Shown here: one piece after another, positions 54,119-63,403 of the stretch
Layout: each line of letters opens with the position of its first letter
How positions within the stretch are numbered: the first letter of the stretch is position 1
Assembly: GCF_046545555.1 (NCBI RefSeq)
Contig: NZ_JBHZTH010000001.1
Location: 62,001 to 126,000 of the forward strand
Reading direction: 5' to 3'
DNA length: 64,000 nucleotides
Source: Winogradskyella sp046545555
GTDB taxonomy: Bacteria > Bacteroidota > Bacteroidia > Flavobacteriales > Flavobacteriaceae
Notes under the pieces: generated by a model
The model's database searches: none
Seen by the model: the letters and a program-made list of their open reading frames with translations, nothing else
Told to the model about the DNA's origin: nothing
Position numbers and translations under genes: made by a program

Positions 54119-55354
54119 TTACATTTCTAAAGCCTTTTTAACTTCATTATTCATTAATAATTCTTCAGGGTTTTCTAAAGCTTCTTTAATTGCTACTAAG
54201 AAACCTACAGACTCTTTACCATCAATAATCCTGTGATCGTAAGACAATGCCACGTACATCATTGGATGAATTTCAACTTTGCCATCTACCGCAATTGGAC
54301 GCTGAATTATGTTATGCATTCCCAAAATTCCGCTTTGTGGTGGGTTAATAATTGGTGTTGATAACATACTACCAAATACACCTCCATTTGTAATAGTAAA
54401 GGTACCTCCTGTCATTTCATCTACAGTAATTTCGCCTTCTCTAGCTCTAATTGCTAGACGTTTCACTTCAGATTCAATACCTCTAAAAGATAAGTTTTCA
54501 GCATTTCTAATTACAGGAACCATCAAACCTTTTGGTCCTGATACGGCTATGCTAATATCTACAAAATCGTATGTTAGCATTTCTTTACCATCTATCATAG
54601 AATTAACAGCAGGATACATTTTTAATGCTCTTACAACAGCCAATGAGAAGAAACTCATAAAACCAAGACTTACGCCATGCTTAGCTTTAAAGTCTTCCTT
54701 ATATTGCTTACGCAATTCAAAAATCGGTGTCATATTAACTTCATTAAATGTAGTTAACATAGCGGTTGTATTCTTTGCTTCAACTAAACGTTCTGCAACT
54801 TTACGACGTAACATAGACATTTTACTGCGAGATGTTCCTCTATTTCCTCCAGTCGGAGTTCCCATTGAAGGCACAGCATTTGTTGCGTCATTCTTTGTAA
54901 TTCTTCCGTCTTTTCCAGAACCAGTTACTGAGTTTGAATCTATTCCTTTCTCATCTAAAATTTTCTTTGCTGCTGGACTTGGAGTGCCTGTTGCATATGT
55001 TTTTGATTCAGATGATGCTGGTTTTTCTGCCTCTTTTTTAGGAGCTGTGTCCTTCTTTTCTTCCTTTGGTGAAGAATCAGAACTACCCTCAGGTTTTTCT
55101 GCACTTGTATCAATTAAACAGACTACTGCTCCAACAACTACAGGATCGCCTTCTTCATATCTATTTCCGTCAGCATCAGCTAAGGTAATTATTCCACTAG
55201 CTTCCGCAGGTAATTCTAATGTTGCTTTATCACTATCTACTTCTGCAATAGCCTGGTCTTTCTCAACATAATCTCCATCTTCTACTAACCATTCTGCTAT
55301 TTCTACCTCAGTAATCGATTCGCCTGGTGAAGGCACTTTCATTTCTAAAATCAT
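54119..55354 (-). CDS. sucB: 2-oxoglutarate dehydrogenase E2, dihydrolipoyl succinyltransferase
   Basis: A 411-residue core enzyme of the 2-oxoglutarate dehydrogenase complex in the citric acid cycle. One N-terminal lipoyl domain carries the lipoylated lysine K43 in EVDSDKATLE. A flexible linker rich in Lys, Glu, Ser and Pro follows, then the E1/E3-binding domain (SPAAKKILDEKGID near 126-139). The catalytic domain ends with ALSYDHRIIDGKESVGFL, containing the active-site His and Asp. It is downstream of sucA with a 44-base gap. Confidence 0.96.
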   Translation of the reverse strand: MILEMKVPSPGESITEVEIAEWLVEDGDYVEKDQAIAEVDSDKATLELPAEASGIITLADADGNRYEEGDPVVVGAVVCLIDTSAEKPEGSSDSSPKEEKKDTAPKKEAEKPASSESKTYATGTPSPAAKKILDEKGIDSNSVTGSGKDGRITKNDATNAVPSMGTPTGGNRGTSRSKMSMLRRKVAERLVEAKNTTAMLTTFNEVNMTPIFELRKQYKEDFKAKHGVSLGFMSFFSLAVVRALKMYPAVNSMIDGKEMLTYDFVDISIAVSGPKGLMVPVIRNAENLSFRGIESEVKRLAIRAREGEITVDEMTGGTFTITNGGVFGSMLSTPIINPPQSGILGMHNIIQRPIAVDGKVEIHPMMYVALSYDHRIIDGKESVGFLVAIKEALENPEELLMNNEVKKALEM

Positions 55355-55398
55355 GGGCTTTGTTTATTTAAGCTCTAATTTGAGTTGTATTAATTCTT

Positions 55399-58155
55399 TT
55401 ATCTCTGGTTGTTTTTGCTTTTATCAAAAACATAATCTATAATTTCTTTATGCCTAATTTTTGAACGTACAGAACTACCGGCTGCAGGTGCACCATAAGG
55501 TCTTCTACTTGCTGCCCTCCATCCTCTCGATTCATCTAAATGCATTAGCATATGACTGTAGGCTCCCATATTCCTTGGCTCTTCTTGTGCCCAAACAATA
55601 TCGTCTGCATTTTTATACTTTTTTATAACCTCACGCATAGCTTCTGCAGGAAGTGGAAATAGCTGCTCTACTCTAACAAGTGCTATATCGTCCCTCCCTA
55701 AATTTTCTTGTTCTTCAAGTAAATCATAATAAAATTTACCTGTTACAAAAACTAGAGTTTTTACTTTGTTAACCTTAGCAGTTTCGTCATCTATTAACAT
55801 TTTAAAACTTCCGGTTGTAAATTCCTCTACGGTTGATATTACTTTTGGATGACGTAACAAACTTTTTGGCGTAAACACAATTAATGGTTTTCTAAAATTC
55901 GCTTTCATTTGTTTACGCAACAAATGAAACATATTTGATGGTGTTGTACAATCTGCAATAAACATATTGTCTTTGGCACACATTTGCAAATAACGCTCCA
56001 TACGACCAGAAGAGTGCTCTGCACCTTGTCCTTCATAACCATGTGGTAATAGCATAACTAGTCCGTTCTGTGTTTTCCACTTATCCTCACCAGAAGATAT
56101 ATATTGGTCAATCATTATTTGAGCTCCATTACTAAAATCACCAAATTGAGCTTCCCAAATAGTTAAAGTATTCGGACTTGCCATGGCATAACCGTAGTCA
56201 AATCCTACTACGCCATATTCTGATAATAATGAATTATATATATTAAATTGTCCTTGATCTTTAGATAACTTTTTAAGTAAAATAATTTCTTCTTCACTGT
56301 CCTCTACCTTGACTACAGCATGTCTGTGTGAAAATGTACCACGCTCAACATCTTGTCCAGAAATTCTAACATTAAAACCTTCCGTTAAGAGAGAGCCATA
56401 TGCTAAATGCTCTGCCATTGCCCAATCTAATCGATTTTCATCAAACATAGTTTGGCGCGATTCTATCAGCCTTTGTATTTTTCTAATGAATTTTTTATCT
56501 GCAGGTAAATTAGATATGATTTTCGTTATACTTTTAAGAACATCTTTTGAAACCGTTGTATCTACCTGTTCCATCATTCCCTTTTCAGTGGCACGAGGAA
56601 GACCTTTCCACTCCTCTTGCATAAATGCAGTAATCTCTGTTTTATCTTCTTTACGCGAGTCTTCGAGCTTTTCTTCTAATTGCTCCTTATACTTTGATTC
56701 TATATGCTTTACGTACCCTTCCTCAATTACCCCTTCATCTAGTAAACGCTGAGCATATATATCTCTAGGATTTTTCTGTTTCGAAATAGCCTTATATAAT
56801 AGTGGCTGTGTAAACTTAGGTTCATCACCTTCATTATGCCCATATTTTCGATAGCCTAACAAATCTATAAACACATCGCGTTTAAATTTCATTCTAAAAT
56901 GCAAAGCAAAAAGCGCTGCATGTACCACTGCTTCAGCGTCATCTGCATTAACATGTAACACTGGTGATAACGTTACCTTAGCAACATCAGTACAATAAGT
57001 ACTAGAGCGACCATCTAAATAATTTGTTGTAAAGCCAATCTGATTATTTACAACAATGTGAATTGTACCATTTGTTTTATAACCATCTAACTGTGCCATC
57101 TGCACAATTTCATAGACTAAACCTTGGCCGGCTATGGCAGCATCCCCGTGAACTACTATAGGCAGTACTTGAGACGCATCTGTAATCTCAGCCTTATCTT
57201 GTTTTGCTCTTGTAATACCTTGTACTACTGCGCCAACAGTTTCTAAGTGAGAAGGATTAGGTGCAATATTTAAATTTATTTTTTTATTGTTATATGTTTC
57301 ACGATTACTTGTCCAACCTAAGTGATATTTTACATCGCCATCGAACACTTTTTCTTCATAATCCTTACCATCAAACTCACTAAAAATATCTTTTGCAGAT
57401 TTACCAAAAATATTGGTCAAGGTACTTAGACGTCCTCTGTGAGCCATTCCCATTACAAATTCCTTGACTCCTTCATCTGCCGCTCTTTCAATTATAGCAT
57501 CTACAGCAGGTATTAAAGATTCATTCCCTTCTAAAGAAAAACGTTTTTGACCAACATATTTTGTGTGCAAAAATGATTCAAAAGAGACAGCCTGATTTAA
57601 TTTTTTTAGAATATATTTTTTCTCGTCGGCAGTAAAAATTGTATGATTATCATTACTGTTTAATTTATTCTGAATCCATTGAATTTCCTCAGGTTTACGG
57701 ATATACATATACTCAACACCAATAGAATCGCAATAAATATGTTCTAAATGGTCTATTATATTTTGAAGCGTAGCAGACTTTAACCCTAATACTTCTCCTG
57801 CAGAAAATTTGGTGGTTAAATCACTTTGAGATAATCCAAAGTTCTCTATTTCTAAAGTTGGCGCATACTTTCTCCTAGCTCTTACAGGATTTGTTTTTGT
57901 AAATAAATGTCCTCTGCTTCTATAACCATCTATAAGATTGAGAACACGGAATTCTTTTTCTAATTGCTCGGGAATTTGACTCGAAACACCATCAATAATT
58001 TCGCCATCCATTCCGTAGTTTTCAGAACCAAAATCGTAACCTTGAAAAAAGGCACGCCAACTTGGCTCTACAGAATCCGGATTTTTTAAGTATTGATCGT
58101 ATAAATCAGCAAAATATGCTGTATGTGCTGCGTTGAGAAAGGAATATTTATCCAT
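55399..58155 (-). CDS. sucA: 2-oxoglutarate dehydrogenase E1
   Basis: A 918-residue thiamine-diphosphate-dependent decarboxylase. The N-terminal helix region opens MDKYSFLNAAHTAYFADLYD, as in other SucA proteins. Conserved blocks include GMAHRGRLSTLTNI, PNPSHLETVGAVVQG, HGDAAIAGQG and, in the transketolase-like part, FSHRHAVV and LLPHGYEGQGAEHSS. It forms an operon with sucB. A TATTTTTG box lies about 40 bases ahead of the start on the minus strand. Confidence 0.97.
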   Translation of the reverse strand: MDKYSFLNAAHTAYFADLYDQYLKNPDSVEPSWRAFFQGYDFGSENYGMDGEIIDGVSSQIPEQLEKEFRVLNLIDGYRSRGHLFTKTNPVRARRKYAPTLEIENFGLSQSDLTTKFSAGEVLGLKSATLQNIIDHLEHIYCDSIGVEYMYIRKPEEIQWIQNKLNSNDNHTIFTADEKKYILKKLNQAVSFESFLHTKYVGQKRFSLEGNESLIPAVDAIIERAADEGVKEFVMGMAHRGRLSTLTNIFGKSAKDIFSEFDGKDYEEKVFDGDVKYHLGWTSNRETYNNKKINLNIAPNPSHLETVGAVVQGITRAKQDKAEITDASQVLPIVVHGDAAIAGQGLVYEIVQMAQLDGYKTNGTIHIVVNNQIGFTTNYLDGRSSTYCTDVAKVTLSPVLHVNADDAEAVVHAALFALHFRMKFKRDVFIDLLGYRKYGHNEGDEPKFTQPLLYKAISKQKNPRDIYAQRLLDEGVIEEGYVKHIESKYKEQLEEKLEDSRKEDKTEITAFMQEEWKGLPRATEKGMMEQVDTTVSKDVLKSITKIISNLPADKKFIRKIQRLIESRQTMFDENRLDWAMAEHLAYGSLLTEGFNVRISGQDVERGTFSHRHAVVKVEDSEEEIILLKKLSKDQGQFNIYNSLLSEYGVVGFDYGYAMASPNTLTIWEAQFGDFSNGAQIMIDQYISSGEDKWKTQNGLVMLLPHGYEGQGAEHSSGRMERYLQMCAKDNMFIADCTTPSNMFHLLRKQMKANFRKPLIVFTPKSLLRHPKVISTVEEFTTGSFKMLIDDETAKVNKVKTLVFVTGKFYYDLLEEQENLGRDDIALVRVEQLFPLPAEAMREVIKKYKNADDIVWAQEEPRNMGAYSHMLMHLDESRGWRAASRRPYGAPAAGSSVRSKIRHKEIIDYVFDKSKNNQR

Positions 58156-58194
58156 TATTTTTTATGAGACGTTGGCGTTTCAACAAAATTTATT

Positions 58195-58202
58195 CAAAAA
58201 TA
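58195..58202 (-). promoter_or_regulatory. Candidate minus-7 box of sucA-sucB
   Basis: On the minus strand TATTTTTG fits TAnnTTTG and lies 40 bases before the sucA start codon. The minus-33 element is a weak match. Confidence 0.4.
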
Positions 58203-58270
58203 CAACTTTTGCGAGATATAGTAACAGTTTTGTTATATTTATAACAATTAGAAAATTAAGAATTATTAAG

Positions 58271-58807
58271 ATGATAAATTTAATGACATTTTGTTTTAAA
58301 AAAATGATAATAACTCTCGGTTTCGTTAGTTTTTTTGCACTCTCTGTATTTTCACAAGACACAAATAATAGCTTTTGGAATAGGGTGCAATTTGGAGGTG
58401 GTGTTGGCTTAAATTTTGGTGATGGGTTTTTTAGTGGTGCACTTGCTCCCGCTGCTTTATATAGACATAACACATATGTGTCAACAGGTGTTGGACTTAA
58501 CTTCCAGTATAGCTCCCAAAAAGATGTTTTTAAATCTACCGTATTAGGAGGTAGTATTATTGGGTTATTTAATCCTTACCAACAATTACAAATATCTACT
58601 GAGTTTGAGCAACTTTATGTTATCAGAGATTTTGATGATCAATTTGTAGCTAATGTTGATGATAGTTATTGGTATCCTGCCTTATTTTTAGGCGCCGGTT
58701 ATCGCAGTGGAAATGTAACTTTTGGAATCCGATATGATGTGCTTTATGATGAGACTAAAAGTATACAGAACCAAGCATGGATGCCTTTTGTTCGCTTTTG
58801 GTTTTAA
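58271..58807 (+). CDS. Small outer-membrane beta-barrel protein
   Basis: A 178-residue protein with a signal peptide (MIITLGFVSFFALSVFSQ, after a possible 11-residue lead) followed by Gly-rich amphipathic strands and ending FVRFWF, a classic barrel C-terminus with a final Phe. The frame is open further upstream to 58133, but that part overlaps sucA and looks non-coding. The ATG at 58271 or the one at 58304 is the likely start. Its stop shares TTAA with the convergent unknown gene. Function unknown. Confidence 0.72.
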   Translation: MINLMTFCFKKMIITLGFVSFFALSVFSQDTNNSFWNRVQFGGGVGLNFGDGFFSGALAPAALYRHNTYVSTGVGLNFQYSSQKDVFKSTVLGGSIIGLFNPYQQLQISTEFEQLYVIRDFDDQFVANVDDSYWYPALFLGAGYRSGNVTFGIRYDVLYDETKSIQNQAWMPFVRFWF

Positions 58808-59154
58808 GAATATTTTGCTTTGTACCACACCTTTTGCCACTCGCGTTGTAAGATTAAAAAAGTAACTTCTTCAGAAAATTGATTCGTATTATTTTCATTT
58901 AACATGCTTAATTTTAATTCAGAAACATCAACGAGATACAAGAAATTTAAATACTCAGTAAATTTATTTTGAATAAGGTTGAAAACAGTTTCTCTAAGCA
59001 TAAATTTTAAACTTGTTGGAGGCGTCTCAACATCGAATTCCAAGTCTATATTAGCGAGTAATAGGTCTTTATTCAACTGAATAATTAGCTTCTCATAAAG
59101 ATTTAAAGTCTCTGCCTCAACTATTAAACTTTCAAAATTGAGAGGTAACGACAT
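58804..59154 (-). CDS. Unknown 116-residue protein coupled to polyprenyl synthetase
   Basis: A 116-residue soluble protein with no signal peptide and no recognised motif, rich in Leu, Glu and Asn. Its start overlaps the polyprenyl synthetase stop by one base (TAATG), so it is translationally coupled to that gene. It contains helical stretches such as LYEKLIIQLNKDLLL and aromatic residues near the end (EWQKVWYKAKYS). A role near isoprenoid synthesis is possible from context only. Confidence 0.7.
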   Translation of the reverse strand: MSLPLNFESLIVEAETLNLYEKLIIQLNKDLLLANIDLEFDVETPPTSLKFMLRETVFNLIQNKFTEYLNFLYLVDVSELKLSMLNENNTNQFSEEVTFLILQREWQKVWYKAKYS

Positions 59155-60128
59155 TATACTCGTCTGGTCATTAATTGCTCCCCAAATAGTTTTAATACAT
59201 GTTTCTTCTCATCAGAAATATGTAATTGCTCTAAAACTTTGAATGCTTTATCTGTATACTGTTTTACAGCATTTTTCGTGGCTTCTGATGCTCCCGATTT
59301 ATTAAAAAGTAATTTAACAGACTCCACTTTCTTATCAGACTCAATAGAATTGTCGTTTATAAAACTTACCAAACTTGATTGAATTTCAGAGGAACCCAAC
59401 TCTAGAGTTTTTAAATACAAATAGGTCTTTTTATTTTCTAAAATATCACCACCGACTTGCTTACCAAAAGTTTCAGGATTGCCAAAAGCATCTAAATAAT
59501 CATCTTGTAATTGAAATGCAATACCTAAGTAGCGACCAAAATCATAAATTGCACTCTGATCTTTTTCAGAAGCCTTAGCCACAATTGCACCCATTTTCAT
59601 GGCGGCACCAACTAAAACGGCAGTTTTATACTCAATCATAGTAAGGTATTCGTCGATGGCAACGTCATCTCTTGACTCAAAATCAATATCATATTGTTGA
59701 CCTTCGCATACCTCTAATGCAGTTTTACTGAACAATTTTGCCAAAGCTCGAAAGGTTTCAGAATCATAGTTCTCAAATAATTGATAAGCCAAAATCAACA
59801 TGGCATCGCCTGAGAGAATTCCTGTATTTAAATCCCATTTTTTATGAACTGTTGCTTTACCTCTGCGCAATGGCGCTTCATCCATAATATCATCATGAAC
59901 TAAAGAAAAATTGTGAAAAACCTCAACCGATAGACTTGCATCCATAGCTTTTATTGCATCGCTGCCAAAGATTTCACATGTCATTAAAGTAAGGACAGGT
60001 CTCAACCGCTTCCCGCCCAACTTTAAAATATAATTTATAGGCTCATATAAATTTTTAGGTTCTCTATTTACTGCAAAATCTTCTAAGTATTGGATAAAAG
60101 ACTTTTGATACGCTTCAATGTTTTGCAT
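59154..60128 (-). CDS. Polyprenyl (geranylgeranyl/octaprenyl-type) diphosphate synthase
   Basis: A 324-residue trans-isoprenyl diphosphate synthase. The first aspartate-rich motif is HDDIMDEAPLRRG and the second is LQDDYLDAFG, with GGKRLRPVL near 53-61 binding the substrate. The product chain length is set by residues just before the first motif (VFHNFSLV) and cannot be read with confidence; quinone side-chain or carotenoid precursor synthesis are both plausible. It is followed by the coupled 116-residue gene. Confidence 0.93.
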   Translation of the reverse strand: MQNIEAYQKSFIQYLEDFAVNREPKNLYEPINYILKLGGKRLRPVLTLMTCEIFGSDAIKAMDASLSVEVFHNFSLVHDDIMDEAPLRRGKATVHKKWDLNTGILSGDAMLILAYQLFENYDSETFRALAKLFSKTALEVCEGQQYDIDFESRDDVAIDEYLTMIEYKTAVLVGAAMKMGAIVAKASEKDQSAIYDFGRYLGIAFQLQDDYLDAFGNPETFGKQVGGDILENKKTYLYLKTLELGSSEIQSSLVSFINDNSIESDKKVESVKLLFNKSGASEATKNAVKQYTDKAFKVLEQLHISDEKKHVLKLFGEQLMTRRV

Positions 60129-60207
60129 ACTACAAAAATAACGTTTTCGTCCTATTTTAAACTAATGTTAAGTATGTTAAAAAATTATTAAAACTTTGGA
60201 AACTTTT

Positions 60208-60238
60208 TTTGTTTTTAAAGTTTCCGTGATTAAATTTG
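60208..60238 (+). promoter_or_regulatory. Bacteroidota-type promoter of the TetR-efflux operon
   Basis: TTTG at 60208-60211 and TAAATTTG at 60231-60238 with exactly 19 bases between them. It lies 10 bases ahead of the TetR gene start, so the leader is very short or absent. Confidence 0.8.
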
Positions 60239-60248
60239 CAAACTAATT

Positions 60249-60854
60249 ATGAGACAGGAAATTATATATAAGTCAACAGAGCTTTTTTTAAATCTTGGGT
60301 TTAAGAGTGTAACAATGGATGACATTGCTAGCGAAATGGGCATATCTAAGAAAACCATTTATGTGCATTTTCCCAATAAAACAAAATTAGTAGAAGGTAC
60401 TACTATGCATTTATTTGAGTTGATATCTCATGGAATCGATTGTATCTGCCAACTTAATAAGAATCCGATAGAGGAATTATTTGATATTAAGCGTTTTGTA
60501 ATGGAGCACTTAAAAGATGAGAAATCTTCACCTCAATTTCAGCTTAAAAAGTATTATCCAAAAATATATGCCACATTAAAGCAAAAACAATTTGAAGTTA
60601 TGCACGAATGTGTAAATGAAAACTTAAAGCGCGGAATCGATCAAAAATTATATAGAACAACAATAAACGTAGAATTTATCACTCGCATATATTTTAATTC
60701 GATGCTAGCAATAAAAGACACAGACTTATTTCCTTTAAAAATATTCTCAATGAATATGTTATTAGAAAATTATTTAGAATACCATTTAAGGGGGATATGT
60801 ACCAATAAAGGGGTAGAAATATTAAATCAATTTATAACAAAAAATCAATCATAA
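60249..60854 (+). CDS. TetR/AcrR family transcriptional regulator
   Basis: A 201-residue regulator with an N-terminal helix-turn-helix (VTMDDIASEMGISKKTIYVH near 21-40, then FPNKTKLVEG) and a helical ligand-binding domain with no further motif. It is the first gene of the operon TetR-TolC-MFP-RND, 6 bases ahead of the TolC gene, and probably represses its own operon and senses a pump substrate. Confidence 0.92.
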   Translation: MRQEIIYKSTELFLNLGFKSVTMDDIASEMGISKKTIYVHFPNKTKLVEGTTMHLFELISHGIDCICQLNKNPIEELFDIKRFVMEHLKDEKSSPQFQLKKYYPKIYATLKQKQFEVMHECVNENLKRGIDQKLYRTTINVEFITRIYFNSMLAIKDTDLFPLKIFSMNMLLENYLEYHLRGICTNKGVEILNQFITKNQS

Positions 60855-60860
60855 AACATA

Positions 60861-62204
60861 ATGAAAAACCTATCAATTTTCATTTTTCTAATGTGCTTTA
60901 GTTTTGGCTTTGGTCAAAACGCTACGACTAGTCTTAGCCTGCAAGAGGCCATTGACTTTGCATTAGAAAATAATAGACAAGCTATTAACGCAGCGCGAGA
61001 TATCGATGCAGCAAAACAGCAAAAATGGGAAACCACAGCATCAGGTTTACCTCAATTGAGCGCCAATGTAGATTATCAAAATTTCTTAAAACAACAAGTG
61101 TCGGTTATTCCCGCTGAGTTTTTTGGTGGTAATCAAGGTGAATTTGCAGAGGTAGTATTTGGGACAAAACAAAGTGTAAACGCCTTTGCAACTTTAAATC
61201 AAAAAATATTTGATGGCTCTTATCTCGTCGGTCTTCAATCTGCAAAAGTATTTTTAGAAATTTCTGAAAACGCCAAAATCAAAACAGACTTAGAGGTTAG
61301 AAAAGCTGTAATAGATGCCTATGGCAATGTATTATTAGCAAAAGAGAGTGTATCAATTTTTGAGAGAAATATAGAGGTGCTTGAAAAAAATCTCTACGAA
61401 ACAAGAAAAATTTATGAAAACGGTTTAGAGGAAGAAGAGAGTGTAGAACAACTTCAGATTACATTATCAGGCGTTAAAAGTAATCTAAATAATGTGAAGC
61501 GTTTAGAAACCTTAGCTTATCAAATGCTAAATATTACCTTAGGATTAGATATTTATGATACAACAAATCTTTCTGATACATTAGAAACTTTAACGGAACA
61601 AAACATTTCTTTATCTCTTTTAGAAGCGGATGAGAATCCGGGAAATACAATAGATTATTTAATTGCTCAGAATGACACAAAATCAAAAGAACTTTTAGTT
61701 AAGTTAGAAAAAAGCAAAGCTCTTCCTACATTAAACGCATTTATCAATGGTGGCTACTCAGCTTTTAGCGATGAATTTACATTTACCAATAGCAACCAAG
61801 ATTGGTTTGGGTCTTCATTACTTGGTCTTAATCTTAGTATTCCTATATTTAGTTCTGGAATGAGAAATTCTGCTACGCAACGTGCAAAAATAGATCTTGA
61901 AAAATCGCAAACGGATTTATTAGAAACCGAACAAAGAATTAAACTTCAAATAGCATCTGCAAAAAGCAACTATCAATTTGCTATTGAGGATTATGAAAAT
62001 AAAAAAGAAAATTTAGAACTAGCAGAACGTATCGAATCCAAAAACCAAACTAAATTTTTTGAAGGTATAGGTTCTAGTTTTGATCTGAGACAAGCACAAA
62101 CCCAACTTTATAGCGCTCAACAAGAATTACTGCAGTCTATGTTAGATGTTATTAATTCTAAAGCTGAATTAGAAACCGTTTTAAACTCACCAACCAATAA
62201 TTAA
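60861..62204 (+). CDS. TolC family outer-membrane efflux protein
   Basis: A 447-residue outer-membrane channel with a signal peptide ending SFGFGQ. It has the internal duplication of long helices typical of the family, opening SLSLQEAIDFALENNRQAIN and with GLEEEESVEQLQITL and FEGIGSSFDLRQAQTQLYSA in the helical barrels. It forms the exit duct of the tripartite pump coded by the following two genes. Confidence 0.92.
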   Translation: MKNLSIFIFLMCFSFGFGQNATTSLSLQEAIDFALENNRQAINAARDIDAAKQQKWETTASGLPQLSANVDYQNFLKQQVSVIPAEFFGGNQGEFAEVVFGTKQSVNAFATLNQKIFDGSYLVGLQSAKVFLEISENAKIKTDLEVRKAVIDAYGNVLLAKESVSIFERNIEVLEKNLYETRKIYENGLEEEESVEQLQITLSGVKSNLNNVKRLETLAYQMLNITLGLDIYDTTNLSDTLETLTEQNISLSLLEADENPGNTIDYLIAQNDTKSKELLVKLEKSKALPTLNAFINGGYSAFSDEFTFTNSNQDWFGSSLLGLNLSIPIFSSGMRNSATQRAKIDLEKSQTDLLETEQRIKLQIASAKSNYQFAIEDYENKKENLELAERIESKNQTKFFEGIGSSFDLRQAQTQLYSAQQELLQSMLDVINSKAELETVLNSPTNN

Positions 62205-62215
62205 ATCACACAATC

Positions 62216-63403
62216 ATGAAACACATATATAAAATACTCTTAATCACTTTAATTATTTCTTCTTGCTCAGAAGGTAAAAAAAACTCAGTCGAAAATATTC
62301 TAGAAAATGGTGATCTTAAAACTATAAGAGAAAAAAGAGGTGCATTAGTTAATGAGCAGCAAGCTCTTAACGACCAAATAAAACGCTTAGACGAAAAGAT
62401 AAAAAAATTAGATACAACTAAGAATATACCTCTAATAACAACATTTAAAACAAAACCTGAAATTTTTAATCACGTCTTAGAGCTTCAAGGAAATGTAACA
62501 ACAAAAAACCTTTTAACTATTACACCAGAATTCAATGGTATTTTAACCAATGTCTATGTTAAAGAAGGTCAAAAAGTAAGCAAAGGACAGACTCTTGCCC
62601 GTATTGATGATGGTGGTTTGAGTCAGCAAGTGGCCCAATTAAAAATTCAAACCGATTTAGCAAAGACTACTTTTGAGCGCCAAAAACGACTTTGGGATCA
62701 AAGTATAGGTAGTGAAATACAATATCTACAAGCAAAATCAACTTACGAATCTCAAAAAGAAGCTGTAAATCGACTACAGCAACAAATTGCAAAAACAGTT
62801 GTAAGAGCACCGTTTTCTGGCACTATAGATGATGTTATTACCGAAAAAGGTAGTGTTGTAGGTGCAGGTCAAACTGCATTAATGAGAATTGTTAACCTTA
62901 ATGAAATGTATATAGAAACTGAAGTGCCAGAGAGCTATGTTTCTAATGTTATTGCTGGTAAAAATGTAGAAGTAAGTATACCCGTTTTAGGTAAAACAAT
63001 AGAAACAGAAATTCGACAAGCAAGTGATTTTATAAATCCAGCTAATCGAACATTTAAGGTTGAAATTGAAGTACCTAATAAAGACAAAACGATTAAACCA
63101 AATCTAACTGCCCGATTAAAGATTAATGACTACACAAATAACAATGCAATTTTAATTCCGCAAAGTGTTTTATCTGAAAATGCAAATGGAGAACAATATG
63201 TATATGTAGTTAATAACAAAGGTAATGACGGCATCGGTACTGCAAAACGCGTTATTGTAAAAACAGGCAGAACTCAAGGAGACAATATTGAGATTTTAAA
63301 AGGTTTGGTAGATGGTGCTGAAATTATAAAGGAAGGAGCCAGAAGCGTTAGAGATGGTCAATCTGTAGAAGTTATAAATTATAAAGAAGAAGACAATGGA
63401 TAG
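62216..63403 (+). CDS. Efflux RND transporter periplasmic adaptor (membrane fusion protein)
   Basis: A 395-residue lipoprotein (lipobox ISSC, Cys17) that joins pump and channel. An extra N-terminal coiled coil (about 35-70) comes before the barrel-sandwich domain. The biotinyl-lipoyl-like halves are at VYVKEGQKVSKGQTLARID and VRAPFSGTIDDVITEKGSVV, with a helical hairpin between, followed by beta-barrel and membrane-proximal domains. The end overlaps the RND permease start by eight bases. Confidence 0.93.
   Translation: MKHIYKILLITLIISSCSEGKKNSVENILENGDLKTIREKRGALVNEQQALNDQIKRLDEKIKKLDTTKNIPLITTFKTKPEIFNHVLELQGNVTTKNLLTITPEFNGILTNVYVKEGQKVSKGQTLARIDDGGLSQQVAQLKIQTDLAKTTFERQKRLWDQSIGSEIQYLQAKSTYESQKEAVNRLQQQIAKTVVRAPFSGTIDDVITEKGSVVGAGQTALMRIVNLNEMYIETEVPESYVSNVIAGKNVEVSIPVLGKTIETEIRQASDFINPANRTFKVEIEVPNKDKTIKPNLTARLKINDYTNNNAILIPQSVLSENANGEQYVYVVNNKGNDGIGTAKRVIVKTGRTQGDNIEILKGLVDGAEIIKEGARSVRDGQSVEVINYKEEDNG

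Noticed and set aside
54309..55271. A 320-residue open frame antisense to sucB
   Set aside because: It is the mirror of a conserved lipoyl/catalytic gene, has no family signature and exists because the opposite strand is strongly constrained.
56309..56752. A 147-residue open frame antisense to sucA
   Set aside because: Composition is an antisense shadow (Ser/Cys/Phe-rich) of the well-conserved E1 gene, with no promoter or start context.
58133..58270. Upstream extension of the small barrel protein into sucA
   Set aside because: It overlaps the sucA start and its promoter box, and would bury the signal peptide.
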